Assembly: GCA_016748015.1 (NCBI GenBank)
Contig: JAAOMT010000128.1
Span: 2,656,261 to 2,720,260 of the forward strand
DNA length: 64,000 nt
Reading direction: 5' to 3'
DNA from: Geosiphon pyriformis
Lineage: Eukaryota > Glomeromycota > Glomeromycetes > Archaeosporales > Geosiphonaceae
In this document: positions 24,352 through 36,263 of the stretch, piece after piece
Numbering within the stretch: the first letter of the stretch is position 1
How the letters are laid out: each line of letters starts with the position of its first letter
Notes under the pieces: generated by a model
Databases searched by the model: none
What the model was told of the DNA's origin: nothing
Seen by the model: the letters and a program-made list of their open reading frames with translations, nothing else
Made by a program: the position numbers and the translations under genes

Positions 24352-26883
24352 TAATTTTTTTTTCAAGATTAAGTTTTATAAAAGTCTAAATATTATCTGT
24401 AATATCTAGATAATAATCCAGTATTATCAAAGTAATTTGGTCTAAAAATTGTTAAAATTTCAGGTCTGTAAGCTTATTAATATATTGTATTTTTATTGGT
24501 TAAAGTATTAAATTTTGTAAAACATTTTTGCAAGTATTAAATAGGTTATAAAATTTAAATACTGCTTTAAGTTTATAGCATGTATTTGTTAATCTAGCTG
24601 TTATTTTAAATTTATAATATTTTTAAAAATACTTCTTAAATTAATTACATTAAAAAAAACTATAACTTTAATAGTAAATAATTTTCAGAATTATCACTCT
24701 TATAAAAGAAACACAAGAAATTATTTTGGAATTTACTTATTAAATCTTTTGAAACAAGCTTTAAAAAAAACTTATTATTTATTCTTATGAATATTCTTTT
24801 AAATATCATAATACAACAAAAACTTTAACTGTATCTTAACAAAAGCAGTAAATATATCTTTATTTATTGATATTTTTAAATCAAAAAACAGTATATCAAT
24901 AGAAACTAGAACTTAATACAACTAATCTTATATTAAAAGTTATATAAAAACAAAGTTAATATTAATTTTAAAATATTTGTTGAATGTTTCAGAAAATAAT
25001 TATTATAATTTATAAAAAATACTAAATTTTTGTGAAAAAAAATAAAATTTTTTGGGTATAAAATTTTTTTTATATATTTTTAAATTGAGTATTTTTTGCA
25101 ATAATTTTTTTATTTTTGTTTAATGTTTTTGTATTATTTTTAAAAGGAAATACTAAATAAATAATTTAAATGTTCAGATTTAATTGTTGTTTTATTATAA
25201 CTATTGGTTCTAAATTTCGAAAAATATTTTTTGAGTTAATTAAAAAAGAATGTATACTAATTTGTAAAATTAATAGTTTTGGATTAGTTTTAAAATAATA
25301 ATGTTTTAATTGATTTTTATGTACAAATTTTGCTAATATTTTGTTATTAAGTCTTAACTTATATAATCTATTTCTTAAGACTTCATAAATATAAAATGGT
25401 TTATTCTATTTATAATCAAATTTTTTACTTTACTGTTTTTTGGCTTTAGTTTTGTATAAGAAAACTTTATTTTCAACTTTAAATTTATTAATAACAAATG
25501 GCAATTTATTATTATGCTATTTTTTTTGTTGAGTTTAAGAGTGTTTAATATAAGTGGCTATAATTTGTTTTTGTTTTTTAGTATGTTAAAAAGAGTATAA
25601 GCTCTTTGTTAAAATGTTTTTTGGATGTTTTTTTTAATAATTGGTTGTACTAGATATGTTTTTACAGTAGAATTAATTGGTAATATTGTTGTTTTTTTGT
25701 AGATCAAATTGAATAGTATGTATTTTATTATATCTTGTTTTAGTGTTTTATATGCTAATAATACTAATAGAATAAAAATATCTTATTTCTATTCAAAATT
25801 GGTTGAGACTTTGATTAATAATTTATATAATATTTAATTAAATTGTTTTATTAATTTATTTGTTTATAGATAATAAAATAATGATAAAAATTGTTTAATA
25901 TTAAATTGTTCACAAATTTTTTGTATCTGATTGTTTACAAAATATGTTCTGATTAAATAAAAGTTCACTTAAGTATTTATGTCTACAAATAATGTTTTTG
26001 TAAATAAAATTTACTATTGACTTTACATCTGCTCTATAAATAACTCTGGTTTTAAGCTATTTAGGAAAATAATTTACTATAACTATAATATAATAATTTT
26101 TTTGAATTGTAATAAATAGTAGTTCAACTAAATTAATACCAACTTTATTAAAAGATTGTCTAATTTTAATTGGATTTAAAGATTTTGTGAAGTAAGTTTC
26201 TCTTTTTTTTTAACAACTATTATATAATTTTATATATTATTAGATATTTTTTTGTATATAAAACCAAAAATAATATTCAAGTGTTTTTTAAATTATATTA
26301 TCTTTTTTTAGATATGTTAATAAGAAGTCTGTATATATATTGTAAAGAATAGTTTTTTTTTATTTTATTAAACTAGTTTAAATAAGTTGTTTGGATTTTG
26401 GCAATTTCTATAATAAATTTTGTTATAGTATAAGAAATATTGTTTTGCTTAGTATTGTAATCAGTGTTTTTTACTTAAAAACCAATTTTCTGACATAATA
26501 AGAATTTTTGAATAGTTTTTGATATTGTTGTAATTTTTAGAATTTTTGTTTGTTAATTATTATTGTTAAGTTAATAGATTGTTAATGTTAATTTTAATCT
26601 TGTCTTATTTTTAAAAAACTATTTATATTAGTATGTAATTTTTTTGGTTTATAGTAAATAATATATTTGTAATTGGCTAAAAAATTAGTTTATTAAAATT
26701 ATTTTGTATTAAGTTGTGAATTTTTTTTTCTAAGTCATTTAAGACCAATATTATCAATAATAATGTCAAATTTTTTTTTCTTTATAGATATTATTAAAAG
26801 TATTTAAGAATTCAGATAATAGCTGTTGCTTTTAATTTGGTAGATTCATATTTTTTTTCAATGAGTTTAAGAATTCTGCTAAT
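24352..26883 (-). pseudogene. Element C C-terminal extension, integrase and RNase H relic
   Basis: Reading right to left: RNase H ends near 26600-26880, integrase covers about 25180-26450, and the C-terminal extension 24370-25180. The block TTGGTTCTAAATTTCG at 25205-25220 is identical in element D (36298-36313). The integrase part aligns with element A at 929-1611 and 2437-2870 without the solo LTR found there. Stops are too many for any product. Confidence 0.7.
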
Positions 26884-29800
26884 TAAAATTCCAATTGAAC
26901 TAAACTAAACCAAACTTTGGGTGTTGTTCAAGTTTAGTTGAAATTATAAACCAAACTTAAACTAAATTAATTTTTCAAAGTAAGTTCAATTTGAGTTTAG
27001 CATTAAATCTTTTTAACAAGTCTGAGTTTGGTTCAAGTCTGGTTTGAAGTTTACAAATTTGTTTAAGTTTGATAGAATTAAAAAAAAATATAACTTATAT
27101 TACTTGTTTATTAATCATTACTTTGTTTAATTACTATAATCAATTAAAAAAAATATAAAACTATGTATATATAACAACTCTACTTTCTAACTTTTTAAAA
27201 TGAATTCATTGTTGATATTATTTAATGTTACTAAAAATTCAAAATTCGAAATAACAAAATTTGATAATCTAAATAGTCCAAATATTAATATATTTGGTAA
27301 ATATAGTTTTTAAAGTGAAGTATAAGACTATTTTGATAAGTTTGAATAGACAAAAAAAAAACAGCTAAATATATTTTTAAAATATGTGCATAAACCATTT
27401 TTTTGTGAAATTACAAACACTACCAAACTTTTATAATACTATTTAAAAGCTTCTTATTAAACAGTATATGTTACAATAAAAAAATATCATAAGAAAAGAC
27501 AAAATATCTAAAAAAATTGCAAGTCAATTGAAAAAATGTTTTAATAGATAAGATTGCTATTTTTTTTTATAATTTTTGCCCAATCTAACTAAAAAACTGT
27601 TCTAATCTTCTGTAATAACTGTTATTAATATTGATAATAAAAAACTTTATAACATAATTACTATTTGGCTTATCAACTATCAATAACTATTTCTTATAAT
27701 AAAATACTTAAAATTAATTAAAATATTTCAATATTAGAATCTTACTTTTCAATCTGTTTGTGCTAATACAATTAAAAATAAAATCATGAAACTTTATGTC
27801 TTAAATAGACAAAAATTAAGAATAAGCACTATTTTTATTATAAAATGTCTTTTTTTTATTTATACTTATAATATAATAAACATACTTAAGTATTATTAAG
27901 TCCAAAATTTTTTTATATTAGATTTCTGGACATTTTACAATAACAAAGTCTTTGTTTTTATTACTATTTATTATATTAATAACAATTAAAACTTTTAATA
28001 AACAATAATTGATTTTGGATTAATAAGTAGATAATATAATAAAATAAATATTGCAAATAGATTTTTTAAAATATTAAAAAATTGTAGAATTATATTAAAA
28101 ATATATACATATATTTTTATATAAATTTAGATTAATAAATAGCCAATAATAAGATCAGTATATCATATAACATATTAGTATTATCTAATACTCAAAGTTA
28201 CTATAGTGCTCATATTATTAAAAATTGTGTTTTCTTAATATTAGCTTAAGTTTGTTTTTATTATTGTCTCAAAACTGAATTTTCAGCATTATTATTATTT
28301 AAGACTTAGAATTATTATAGTATTTATATCATTAAAAACTGCATTTTTTTAATATTAACTTAAATAAATTTTATTATTGTTTTGAGCCAAATTTTTAACC
28401 AAAAAGTTTAAAAAAAAAGTTTAAAAAAAAGGTATATTTACTCTTTTTTTATATGAGTTTACTATTAATTTATTAATTATAACCTAATTTTTTTCAATAG
28501 CTTTTTGCTATTACTATTAATAATACTACAAATAATAATACTTTTATAAAAGAGTTAATAAGAAAATTAAAAAAAAAACATTTAATAAAACTCAGAAGAT
28601 CTTTAATTTTAATGCTTTAATTATATTCTAAACTTAACAGTACAGACAATCTTAGATAAAATAAAAAATAATGTTTTTAAAATATTTGTTAAAAACCCAA
28701 ACTGAATATATTTACTCAAAATTTTCTAATATAAACTTTGTATAAATTAAAGATTAGAGAACTTAACTTTGCAATCTATATCTTGTTCTAATGTTTTAAA
28801 CTCCTTGAATATGCTTGTAATACATATTAAATTAAATACTATAAACTCATTCTGGATTGTTTTATTTGGTAGAATTCTACTTATAACATAGTTAAAAATC
28901 AATTATCTTTTAAATTAGCAAGTCATTTATTTTTAATTTTGTATATTTTGAATACAAAAATTATAAGTGTAAATTTATAGGCATTAAATACTCTTATTAA
29001 TACTTATATTGACTTTTATTAATATATTATTTTATATAATTAGTGGGCTGTTTTCAATAAAATTGCTAAATTTTTTAAATTATTTAAGAATATTATAATC
29101 AAAATATTAATTAATTCAAATAATACTGTCTTTGTTGTTATTTCTCTTTTTAATATTATTTTTAATTACATTAAAAACACAGTTAATGATAATAAATTTG
29201 ATAAAGCATTATAATCTTAATTGTATTTATTTAGTTATTTATTTAACATATTTAATATTAAATTTATTACTTATTGTAATAACTAGAACAGCAAGAAGAA
29301 AGTTGATTAAATATTATTTTAAAACAAATACAACTATAATGCTTTGTATTATATTAGATTTAAGGAGAAAATTCTATTATTTTATAAAAAGAGAATTTTT
29401 GAATAATAATATTAATAAAACAAAAAAATTGTAAGCTATTAATTTATTTAAAAAGTTTTATTTTTCAACTTTTACATGATAAATAAATCTTTAAAATATG
29501 TACTTTCTTTAAAATAAAATATACATTGGACATTATACCAATATCAAATAACAGTTTTTTGTTGAATAGCAATTTTAATAATACTATAATATTAATTATA
29601 TGATCCATATTAGAGGCAAACTTTGACAATAATAAAGAAAAAAAACTTGACAAAATTAATTATTATATCTGTGAAAAAATAGCCAATAAAAAATGAATAT
29701 AATAGTATGATAAAAAATATATTACAAAAAATATTTATCTAAATTAACATTTTATTATAATTTAATATTTAGACATATTAAACACAATTTTTTCATTTTG

Positions 29801-30208
29801 CATATATGACTCATAATTATTTGACAATTCAAAAATTATTTGTTGCTTTTAAACAGGTTTTTTCTACAAATAAAAATATAATTACAAATATAAGATCTTG
29901 TTTAGTACTTAAAACTATAAAAACAGTATAGTATTTTTAATTATAGATACAAGAACTATTAAAAAGAAAATTAAATAATAATATAGTATAATATAATGTT
30001 TTTAATAGTCAAATCTGAATATGTTCATAAACTTTGAATTGAATTTGAACTAAACTTGTTGTATATGTTTAGGTTTAATTCAGATTTATTAATTTTAAGT
30101 CTAATTTAAGTTTATATTCAAAATTTTGCCAAATTTTTTGTTCAAGTTCAGTTTGGTTTGGTGGTTTAATTGAACTTAAATTAAATCAGACCAAATATTA
30201 GAATTCTA
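26884..30208 (+). mobile_element. hAT-type DNA transposon nested in element C
   Basis: A 3325-base insertion. Its ends form imperfect inverted repeats (TAAAATTCCAAT on the left, TAGAATTCTAAT as complement of the right), with more AAACCAAAC-type repeats inside both ends. The flanks are CTGCTAAT (26876-26883) and TTGTTAAC (30209-30216), an 8-bp target duplication differing by three C/T changes. Element A keeps the unfilled site CTGCTAAC at 3056-3063. It holds a decayed hAT transposase gene. The 8-bp duplication and the transposase both support the hAT call. Confidence 0.88.
27200..29970 (+). pseudogene. hAT transposase relic (BED finger to hAT dimerisation domain)
   Basis: A cut-and-paste transposase, dead by many stops. 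The N-terminal part near 27315-27480 resembles a BED zinc finger: the expected S-x-V-W-x-YFDK block reads SEV-stop-DYFDK, with the TGG of W become TAA. An open stretch at 29132-29434 ends with IILDLRRKFYYF, the counterpart of the hAT LDPRxKxxYF motif. Near 29800-29960, with stops ignored, MTHNYLTIQKLF, FKQVFST, NIITNIRSCLVLKT fit the hAT C-terminal dimerisation domain (usual pattern YLxI...SERxFS...R..L). The catalytic DDE residues cannot be placed with confidence. Confidence 0.8.
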
Positions 30209-31965
30209 TTGTTAACATAAACAATAATTTACATATTTTTATTGTTAAATTAAAATTTATTGATATTTCATATTTTTATTAATTAAATGATTGAGAAATT
30301 TGACAATTTCTGAAATTTTTTAATAAATTTCTAATAATAAGAAACTAATTTTATGAATTTTTTTAATTCTGTAATATTTTAAAAAGTTTTAAAATTTTTT
30401 ATAGCACTAATTGTTTCTAAATTAAATTGAATTCTATTTTTGTTAACAATATATTCAAAAAATATTAAGCTTATTTTTTCAAAGTGGCATTTTTTAATAT
30501 TTAACTTTAATTCTGCTTTTCATAATTATTAAAAAATTTCTTACAAATAAATAAAATAAGCTTTAAAAATTGGAAAGTAAATATTAGTGTTATCAAAATA
30601 AATAATTATTAATTGCCATAAAAATTTTTTGTATACAATATTTATAGGTTGCTAAAATTTCATTAATATATTGCAAAGTTTAAAAAGCATTATATTGAAC
30701 TCATAATTTTCTTCTTAAATGGTAAAAACTGTTTTGAATTGATCTTTGAAATCTATTTTAACTTGTTAATATTTGTTTTTTAAATTTAAAGTTAAAAAAA
30801 ACTTAGCTTTTCTTAAGATATTTAGCATGTTGTTAATTTTTAAAAAAAAGTAAACATCTTTAATTATTATACTATTAAGTTGATAATAGTCTACACAAAA
30901 TTGAATTTTTTTATTTTTTTTTTTTATAAAAACAATTGATAAAGCTTAAAAATTTTTAGAAAATTAAATAAGTCTATTGGTAAATATTTATTGAACTTTT
31001 TTTTTAATAAATTAATGGCTAACAGATAAGACTTAATAAGCCTATTGGCATTTTGGTAGAGCATTTTCTGTGTAAATTTGATGTTAAACAATATTGGTTT
31101 TTCCTAAATTGTTATTATTTCTAGCAAATATATTAGTATGTTCTGCAATAAATTGTTTTAATTGTTTTTATTGTAATAGTTTTAATAAATCTATGTTGAT
31201 TTGAAAAAGTTTTTTTTTAATTAAATAGTAGTTTTTAGTAGTGGAAATAATATTTGGGTTTAGAAAAAAAATATATCTTATAATTTTAATAAAATTAGAA
31301 ACAATTTAAAAGATTTTATTTTGAAAAATATTACTATGTATAATTTTGATTTCTAAATTATTTAATAAAATAATAAAATAATTATTGGAGTTGTAAAATA
31401 TAACATAGAACTTTTTTCTTTTTTTAAGAATATAAATATTTAGGATGACAATTTCGTGTTTTGTGCAAATCTGTTTATTTGATTTAAAAATTTGTTGTGT
31501 AGTAGTTTTTGAGCAAATATAAATTTTGTAATATTCTTCAAAAGATAAAATAGTAATTGGCTAAAAAAATCAAAAAATCTAGTGAGATTTATTCTGTGTA
31601 TTAAGAATTATGGTTACTGAAATTGTAAATTATTTTGTTATTTTTGCCTAATTGTTCTCTTTGATTAACTAATTGCAAATTCGGAATATAAATTAAGGGC
31701 AAATAAATAGTTTGAACAATTTTTTTGACATGTTTAATCTTAAAGAGTTTGTCTATTTTTTTTTATAGTGTAATCGTAATATCTCTAGTGTATTCTGTAT
31801 TTATAATTCTTTTTCTAATATTAATTTTTTTGTTTATTAGTAATAATTAAAAAGCAATTTATACTATTGTTTTTGGTGAAATTTTGAGAATAATTTTCAG
31901 TTTGATTTTTGTTAAAGACTTTAATTAGAAAACCAAAATATTTTTGCCAGAATATTATAGATCAT
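30209..31965 (-). pseudogene. Element C RT and dUTPase relic
   Basis: The pol gene continues right of the hAT insertion. RT lies at about 30300-31130, with the catalytic box at 30589-30600 reading YFDN in place of YLDD. The linker follows, and the dUTPase block at about 31550-31965 aligns with element A 5330-5760. Beyond 31965 the match ends. There is no usable frame. Confidence 0.7.
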
Positions 31966-33146
31966 ATATTTTAATAAAATCAATATTAATTATTATATTA
32001 AAAAATACAATATTATTAATATAAGCCAAAAATAAAAATTATTAAGTTTAATAATTCAAAATTACACCAAAAGCCAGTTTTTTTTTGATTTATAATTATA
32101 TTATATTATTTATACTTGTTCAATTTTGTAAAAATTCAAATCTAATTTATTGTTTATTATAAAGTAATTTAAAATAATCTTATAAAATAAATATTTTATT
32201 ATATTAAATACTATATAATTTTTATTAGTAATAATTTTTTTTATATATTTGACTATAATTAACTAAATATTTAAATTAAAAACTAATTACATATCACAAA
32301 GCTTATTTTTTTTGGCTTTAATTATAACAAATAAAATAATATTAATATTTAAATTTATATTTATTTAAATAAATATAATTTTAGATATATTAAAACAAAT
32401 TTAATATATTAATAACTTATAAATTATATGTTAAAAATGTAATTAAATTACATTAATAATCTTAAATATTAAAAATTTTAGTTTAAAAAACATAAATAAT
32501 TTCTTAATTTAAAAGTTTTTAAAATTACAAAATTAGATTTTCCTAAAAAAAATATTTATTAAATTATATATATTATAACAACAATTATATTGTTTTTAAA
32601 TTTATAACTTGTGTAAAATTTTTAAATAAACCAAACAACTTATTAGTTTTTAATAATATAATTTTCTTAAAATTAGACTACTTTTTAAAATTTATATTTT
32701 TAATATTGTATTTTTACTTATTTTTGTTAATCTGTTTTTACAAAAAATTTAATTAAATATTTAAAAACTATTTAAATTTATTAAAACAGAAATAGTTTTA
32801 TAATTAGTATTAAAAAATTTATTTATATTTAAAGTATTGCAAATAGCTATAATATTATAAAAAAAACAATAACAAAAATAAAATTAATAATTTTTTTAGC
32901 TTTTTATAAATTGTTTTATGCTTTTGTTTTAATAAAAAAAAATTAACCAAATTAAAATTTAAATATTTTATAAAACTAACACTTTTTTAAAATTGTTTTT
33001 ATTAAAATTTATAAATAAGTTTTTATTTATAGTTTTGGCCATAAAAAAGTTGATTAAATTAGTTTACCTAATATATATAATCAATAATATATCAGTACAA
33101 AAACACAAAATTATAATTAAAAGTTTATATTTAAATAATAATTTAA
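31966..33146. other. AT-rich desert
   Basis: About 1.2 kb of nearly pure A and T, without frames or RNA genes I can recognise. One 17-base word, TTTTTAAATAAACCAAA near 32615, also occurs near 12010 in the other desert. This may mean both come from a shared dead repeat, but in sequence this AT-rich it could be chance. Confidence 0.5.
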
Positions 33147-33890
33147 TAAAGATTTAATTAAATTAAACTAAATCAAACTTTAAATATTATTCAAGTTTAA
33201 TTTAAATTATAAACCAAACCAAATTTTCAAAATAAATTCAGTTTGAATTCAAAATTAAACTTTTTTAACAAGTTTGAATTTGGTTTAGATATGATTTAAA
33301 ATTTACAAATTTGTTTAAATTCAATAAAATTAAAAATATATATATTTTGTTTTATTTATTTATTTATTAATTATTATTTTGTTTAATTACTATAATCAGT
33401 AAAAAAATATATATAAAAATATATATATATAACAACTTTATTTTTTAACTTACTAAAATAAATTTATTGTTTAATGTTATTAAAAATTTAAAATCCTAAA
33501 TAATAAAATTTAATAACTTAAATAATCTAAATATTAATATTTTTAATAAATACTAATTTTTAAAATAAGATATAAAACTATTTTAATAAGTTTAAGTAAA
33601 CAAAAAAAACAGTTATATATAGTTTTAAAGTATATGTATAAATTATTTTTTTGTAAAACTATAAACACTACTAAATTTTTATTGTATTATTTAAAAACTT
33701 CTTCCTAAACAATATATATTACAATAAAAAATATCATAAAAAAAACAAAATATTTAAAAATATTACAAATTAATCAAAAAAATATTTTAACAGATAAAAT
33801 TGCTATTTTATTATAATGTTTTGGCCAATCTAACTAAGAAATTATTTTAGTTATTTGTAATAATTATTATTGATATTAAAAAAAATTAAT
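33147..33890 (+). mobile_element. Truncated second copy of the hAT element (left end)
   Basis: It starts TAAAGATTTAATTAAATTAAAC and follows the left 750 bases of the hAT element at 26884-27640, including the inverted-repeat end, the AACCAAAC-type subterminal repeats and the start of the transposase gene. The match ends near 33890. Most differences are further C to T and G to A changes. Confidence 0.75.
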
Positions 33891-34057
33891 TTAAGTTTAA
33901 GTTTAAAATTATATTATTTATTTTTTTATGTTATTAAATAATATTATTTTGTTTAGTAAAATTGTTTATATTTTTTATATTATACATTGTTATTTATAAA
34001 AAGAAAACAGATATAAAAAATAGTAGACCAATAAGTGAGTAATAGTTAGCACATAAG

Positions 34058-34330
34058 CACATTGTTCAACAATATAGAGCAATGTCAAAAATCATGGCAC
34101 ATTGCTTAGCAATGTGGAGTGATGTCAGAAATCATGGCACATTGCTTAGCAATGTGGAGTGATGTTAAAAATCATGACACATTGCTCAGCAATGTGGAGC
34201 AATGTCAGAAATCATGGCACATCACTCAGCAATGTGGAGCAATGTCAAAAAGATATGACATATTGCTCAGCAATATGAGCATTACTTGAAAAATTATAGC
34301 ATATCACTTAAGAATGTGAACAATCTCATA
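34058..34330 (+). repeat. Array of 40-base palindromic repeats in element E 5' LTR
   Basis: Six full units and one partial unit of about 40 bases. Each contains CACATTGCTNAGCAATGTG, whose two arms are perfect inverted repeats of nine bases, followed by GAGCAATGTCAGAAATCATGG. The array lies in the U3 side just upstream of the TATA box. The 3' LTR has one unit fewer. It could form hairpins or bind a dimeric regulator; neither is shown. Confidence 0.85.
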
Positions 34331-34344
34331 GAACCCAAATTATG

Positions 34345-34353
34345 TATATATAG
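34345..34353 (+). promoter_or_regulatory. TATA box in element E 5' LTR
   Basis: TATATATAG within TATGTATATATAGCAGTAGTA. The same block is in the 3' LTR (53985-53993) and in the element B LTRs on the minus strand. Confidence 0.65.
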
Positions 34354-34654
34354 CAGTAGTACTAAAAGTAGAAAGTGATCAAGCAGTTAGAAACCTTTCA
34401 CATCATCAATATCAATAAATAATTATTCGCCATCTTAATTCACTCTCCACTATCAACACTTCATGTTGATAGTAATTGCTACTTAACTCCACTAGAACAA
34501 TAGCTCTTGATCATGGCTATTGATGAATACTAACTTGCACATTGCCTTGGCTCATTTTTTTATTCTTCTTTTATTTTCTTTTTTTCTTTTCTTTGATTTT
34601 ATTGTTGTATACTAATTGATTAAGGATTAAAGCACTGAGTAATTGACGTCATAG

Positions 34655-35494
34655 TGTTATGGGATGGTTTTCTTGGTATATTTTAATTGTTGATTTCCCG
34701 TTTTTAATTACAATCAGTCTTTCATGAGTTTCTCTATTTTATGTGTTGAATATTAATGATAATGTACTGAAGATTTTCTCTTGATGTTGTGATGTAAGTC
34801 TTCTCTTTAATTTTAGTTGTCTTTGTATGTTGTGTATTCCTTCCCAAAGGCTAATCTGAAATCTACCTGCTGTCTGAGGTCTTTTCTGAGGCTATCCTTG
34901 CAATTGCCTAATGTGTTTCTTTAATTTAGAAACACAGAATGTTAATGGCCTTTTTGTGATTTCTCTAAGTATATAATAAAGCTTTTTTAATTTAATTACT
35001 AATCACATGAATAATCTTGATCAGGAATTATTCTTCCAAAGAGTTCAAAGATAAAATGATAATTTCATTCGCTAGAGAGGGTATGTAAATTTTATTGTTA
35101 ATCTTGTAATTGTGATGTTCATTTAATTTATTATTTTTATTAATTCTTTTTGAATAAGATTTTATTTAAATATTTGTTGCTTCGAGTTGAAGCTTGTTCA
35201 ATTTTTCATTATTAAAACTATTGTATATATATATAATTATTGTTTTACAAAATAATGTCTTGTAATACTCTATTTTCATTATTTCTAAATAGTGCTTGCT
35301 GCTATTGTGAAATAGTGCTTGCTGCTTTTGTACAATAGTGCTTACTGCTATTGTAAAATAGTGCTTGCTGCTATTGCACAATAGTGCTTGCTGTTATTTG
35401 TAAATCATTTCTTTTTATAAATTGTTGCTGTGCTATTTCATGATTGGTTAATTTATATTATTTATAATTTCTATTAAATTCTTGAACTGTAACA
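34655..35494 (-). repeat. 3' LTR of element D
   Basis: An 840-base LTR, TGTTATGGGATGG ... CTTGAACTGTAACA on the plus strand. It has five 24-base repeats at 35288-35400 and a TATATATATATAA block near 35225-35237. It differs from the 5' LTR only by transitions as far as I can see. Confidence 0.95.
35288..35400. repeat. 24-base tandem repeats in element D 3' LTR
   Basis: Five units of AATAGTGCTTGCTGCTATTGTA type, two with small changes (CTTTTG, TTACTG). The short open frame across 35166-35381 is only this repeat read through. The partner array is at 43921-44034. Confidence 0.85.
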
Positions 35495-35509
35495 TTATCC
35501 CTTCCTTTT
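35495..35509 (-). promoter_or_regulatory. Polypurine tract of element D
   Basis: On the minus strand TAAAAGGAAGGGATAA directly precedes the 3' LTR. It would prime plus-strand DNA synthesis. Confidence 0.75.
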
Positions 35510-35513
35510 AAGA

Positions 35514-36263
35514 TTAAGCTTTGTCGAAATCGAAGTTAATTTCTTCATTGATTTCTATATTACTATAATAATCTAATACTGTATTATTAATTTGTTGTTG
35601 TAAATTTTGAAATTGTAAATTGGTTAATTGTCCAATGCTATTAATTGTTATAAAATTCATAGTTGGATCTAATAGTACTTTGTGACAGTTTTTGAAAGCC
35701 TTAAAAATTCTGTAAACAGCTTTTATATGAAGTATATTGTTGGTTTTTCCAATAAAACTTTCTAATTGTTGTATTGTTGTTTTGCTGAATACTTTGACTG
35801 AATCTTTTGAATATAATGTTTATATATTTAATTGTTTTCCCAATTGGTAATAACAATAATTAATAGTGAATTTTTTTTTCAGCTGTCCAAATATACTTGG
35901 TGTTAATTCTGCTATGTTTATTTTTTCTGTTATCAATATATTGTCCAATGCTATTCCTAAATTTTTAATGGTTTTGTCGATAAAACTGTTACTGTTTTTG
36001 GCAATAGTAGTATATGATACAAAACTAGGTTTCTCATTTATCGTAGAATTTAGTATCATTTTTTTTTATATAATATCTTGGAACTATTAATTGTAATTTC
36101 CAAATCTGAATTTGATTGTTGTAAGCTTTAACATAATTGTTGAGTTAACTTACTAATGTTTTCTGAAATATATGTCATTGTTTTAATTCCTGACTGCTTT
36201 TTGGGCTCTTTTGCATGCATTTTTATGCTTTGTTAACTGTTTCTTGGTGTAATTTAAGATTAA
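35514..36263 (-). pseudogene. Element D C-terminal extension after integrase
   Basis: The polyprotein continues about 250 codons past the integrase and stops at TAA 35514-35516, in frame with 36059-35820. Blocks include SFVSYTTIAKNSNSFIDKTIKNLG, read in two parts (SFVSYTTIAKNSN, FIDKTIKNLG), then VFSKTTIQQLESFIGK and INSIGQLTNLQFQNLQQQ. E has the matching QQIEKFIGKKTNSILH and INQ-stop-RRMNNTQVEDVKNR. I recognise no family. Its conservation across three element lineages argues that it was translated and useful. Confidence 0.65.

Larger units (their letters stand above)
23378..31965 (-). mobile_element. Element C: old Ty3/gypsy element, right end missing
   Basis: Same family as element A, minus strand. 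It has a 3' LTR at 23378-24351, a pyrimidine tract (complement of the polypurine tract) at about 24355-24366, and an internal region to 26883 and again from 30209 to about 31965. A hAT transposon fills 26884-30208. The alignment with element A stops inside the dUTPase at about 31965, so protease, gag and the 5' LTR are lost. It is heavily decayed to A and T. Confidence 0.78.
33988..34654 (+). repeat. 5' LTR of element E, left part
   Basis: It starts TGTTATTTATAAAAAG (3' LTR: TATTACTCATAAAAAG) and runs to GAGTAATTGACGTCATAG, where element D begins. It holds the 40-base palindromic repeat array, the TATA box and a pyrimidine-rich tract (34540-34600). The sequence continues at 44133 with CAGCCTGGTAAAAGACC, exactly as the 3' LTR runs uninterrupted at 54297. 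Confidence 0.9.

Noticed and set aside
29465-29653. Minus-strand frame of 62 codons inside the hAT element
   Set aside because: It overlaps the hAT transposase relic on the other strand and matches nothing.
32600-32640. A shared word TTTTTAAATAAACCAAA in two AT deserts as proof of a common repeat
   Set aside because: Flanking sequence does not clearly align by eye, and chance matches are common in such AT-rich DNA.
34058-34330. CRISPR-like array of 40-base palindromic repeats
   Set aside because: There are no unique spacers, units lie directly head to tail, the array is inside an LTR with a TATA box and is present in both LTRs of one element.
35166-35381. Open frame of 71 codons, also at 43800-44015
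   Set aside because: Both are the 24-base tandem repeat of the element D LTRs read through; the two copies are LTR partners, not genes.
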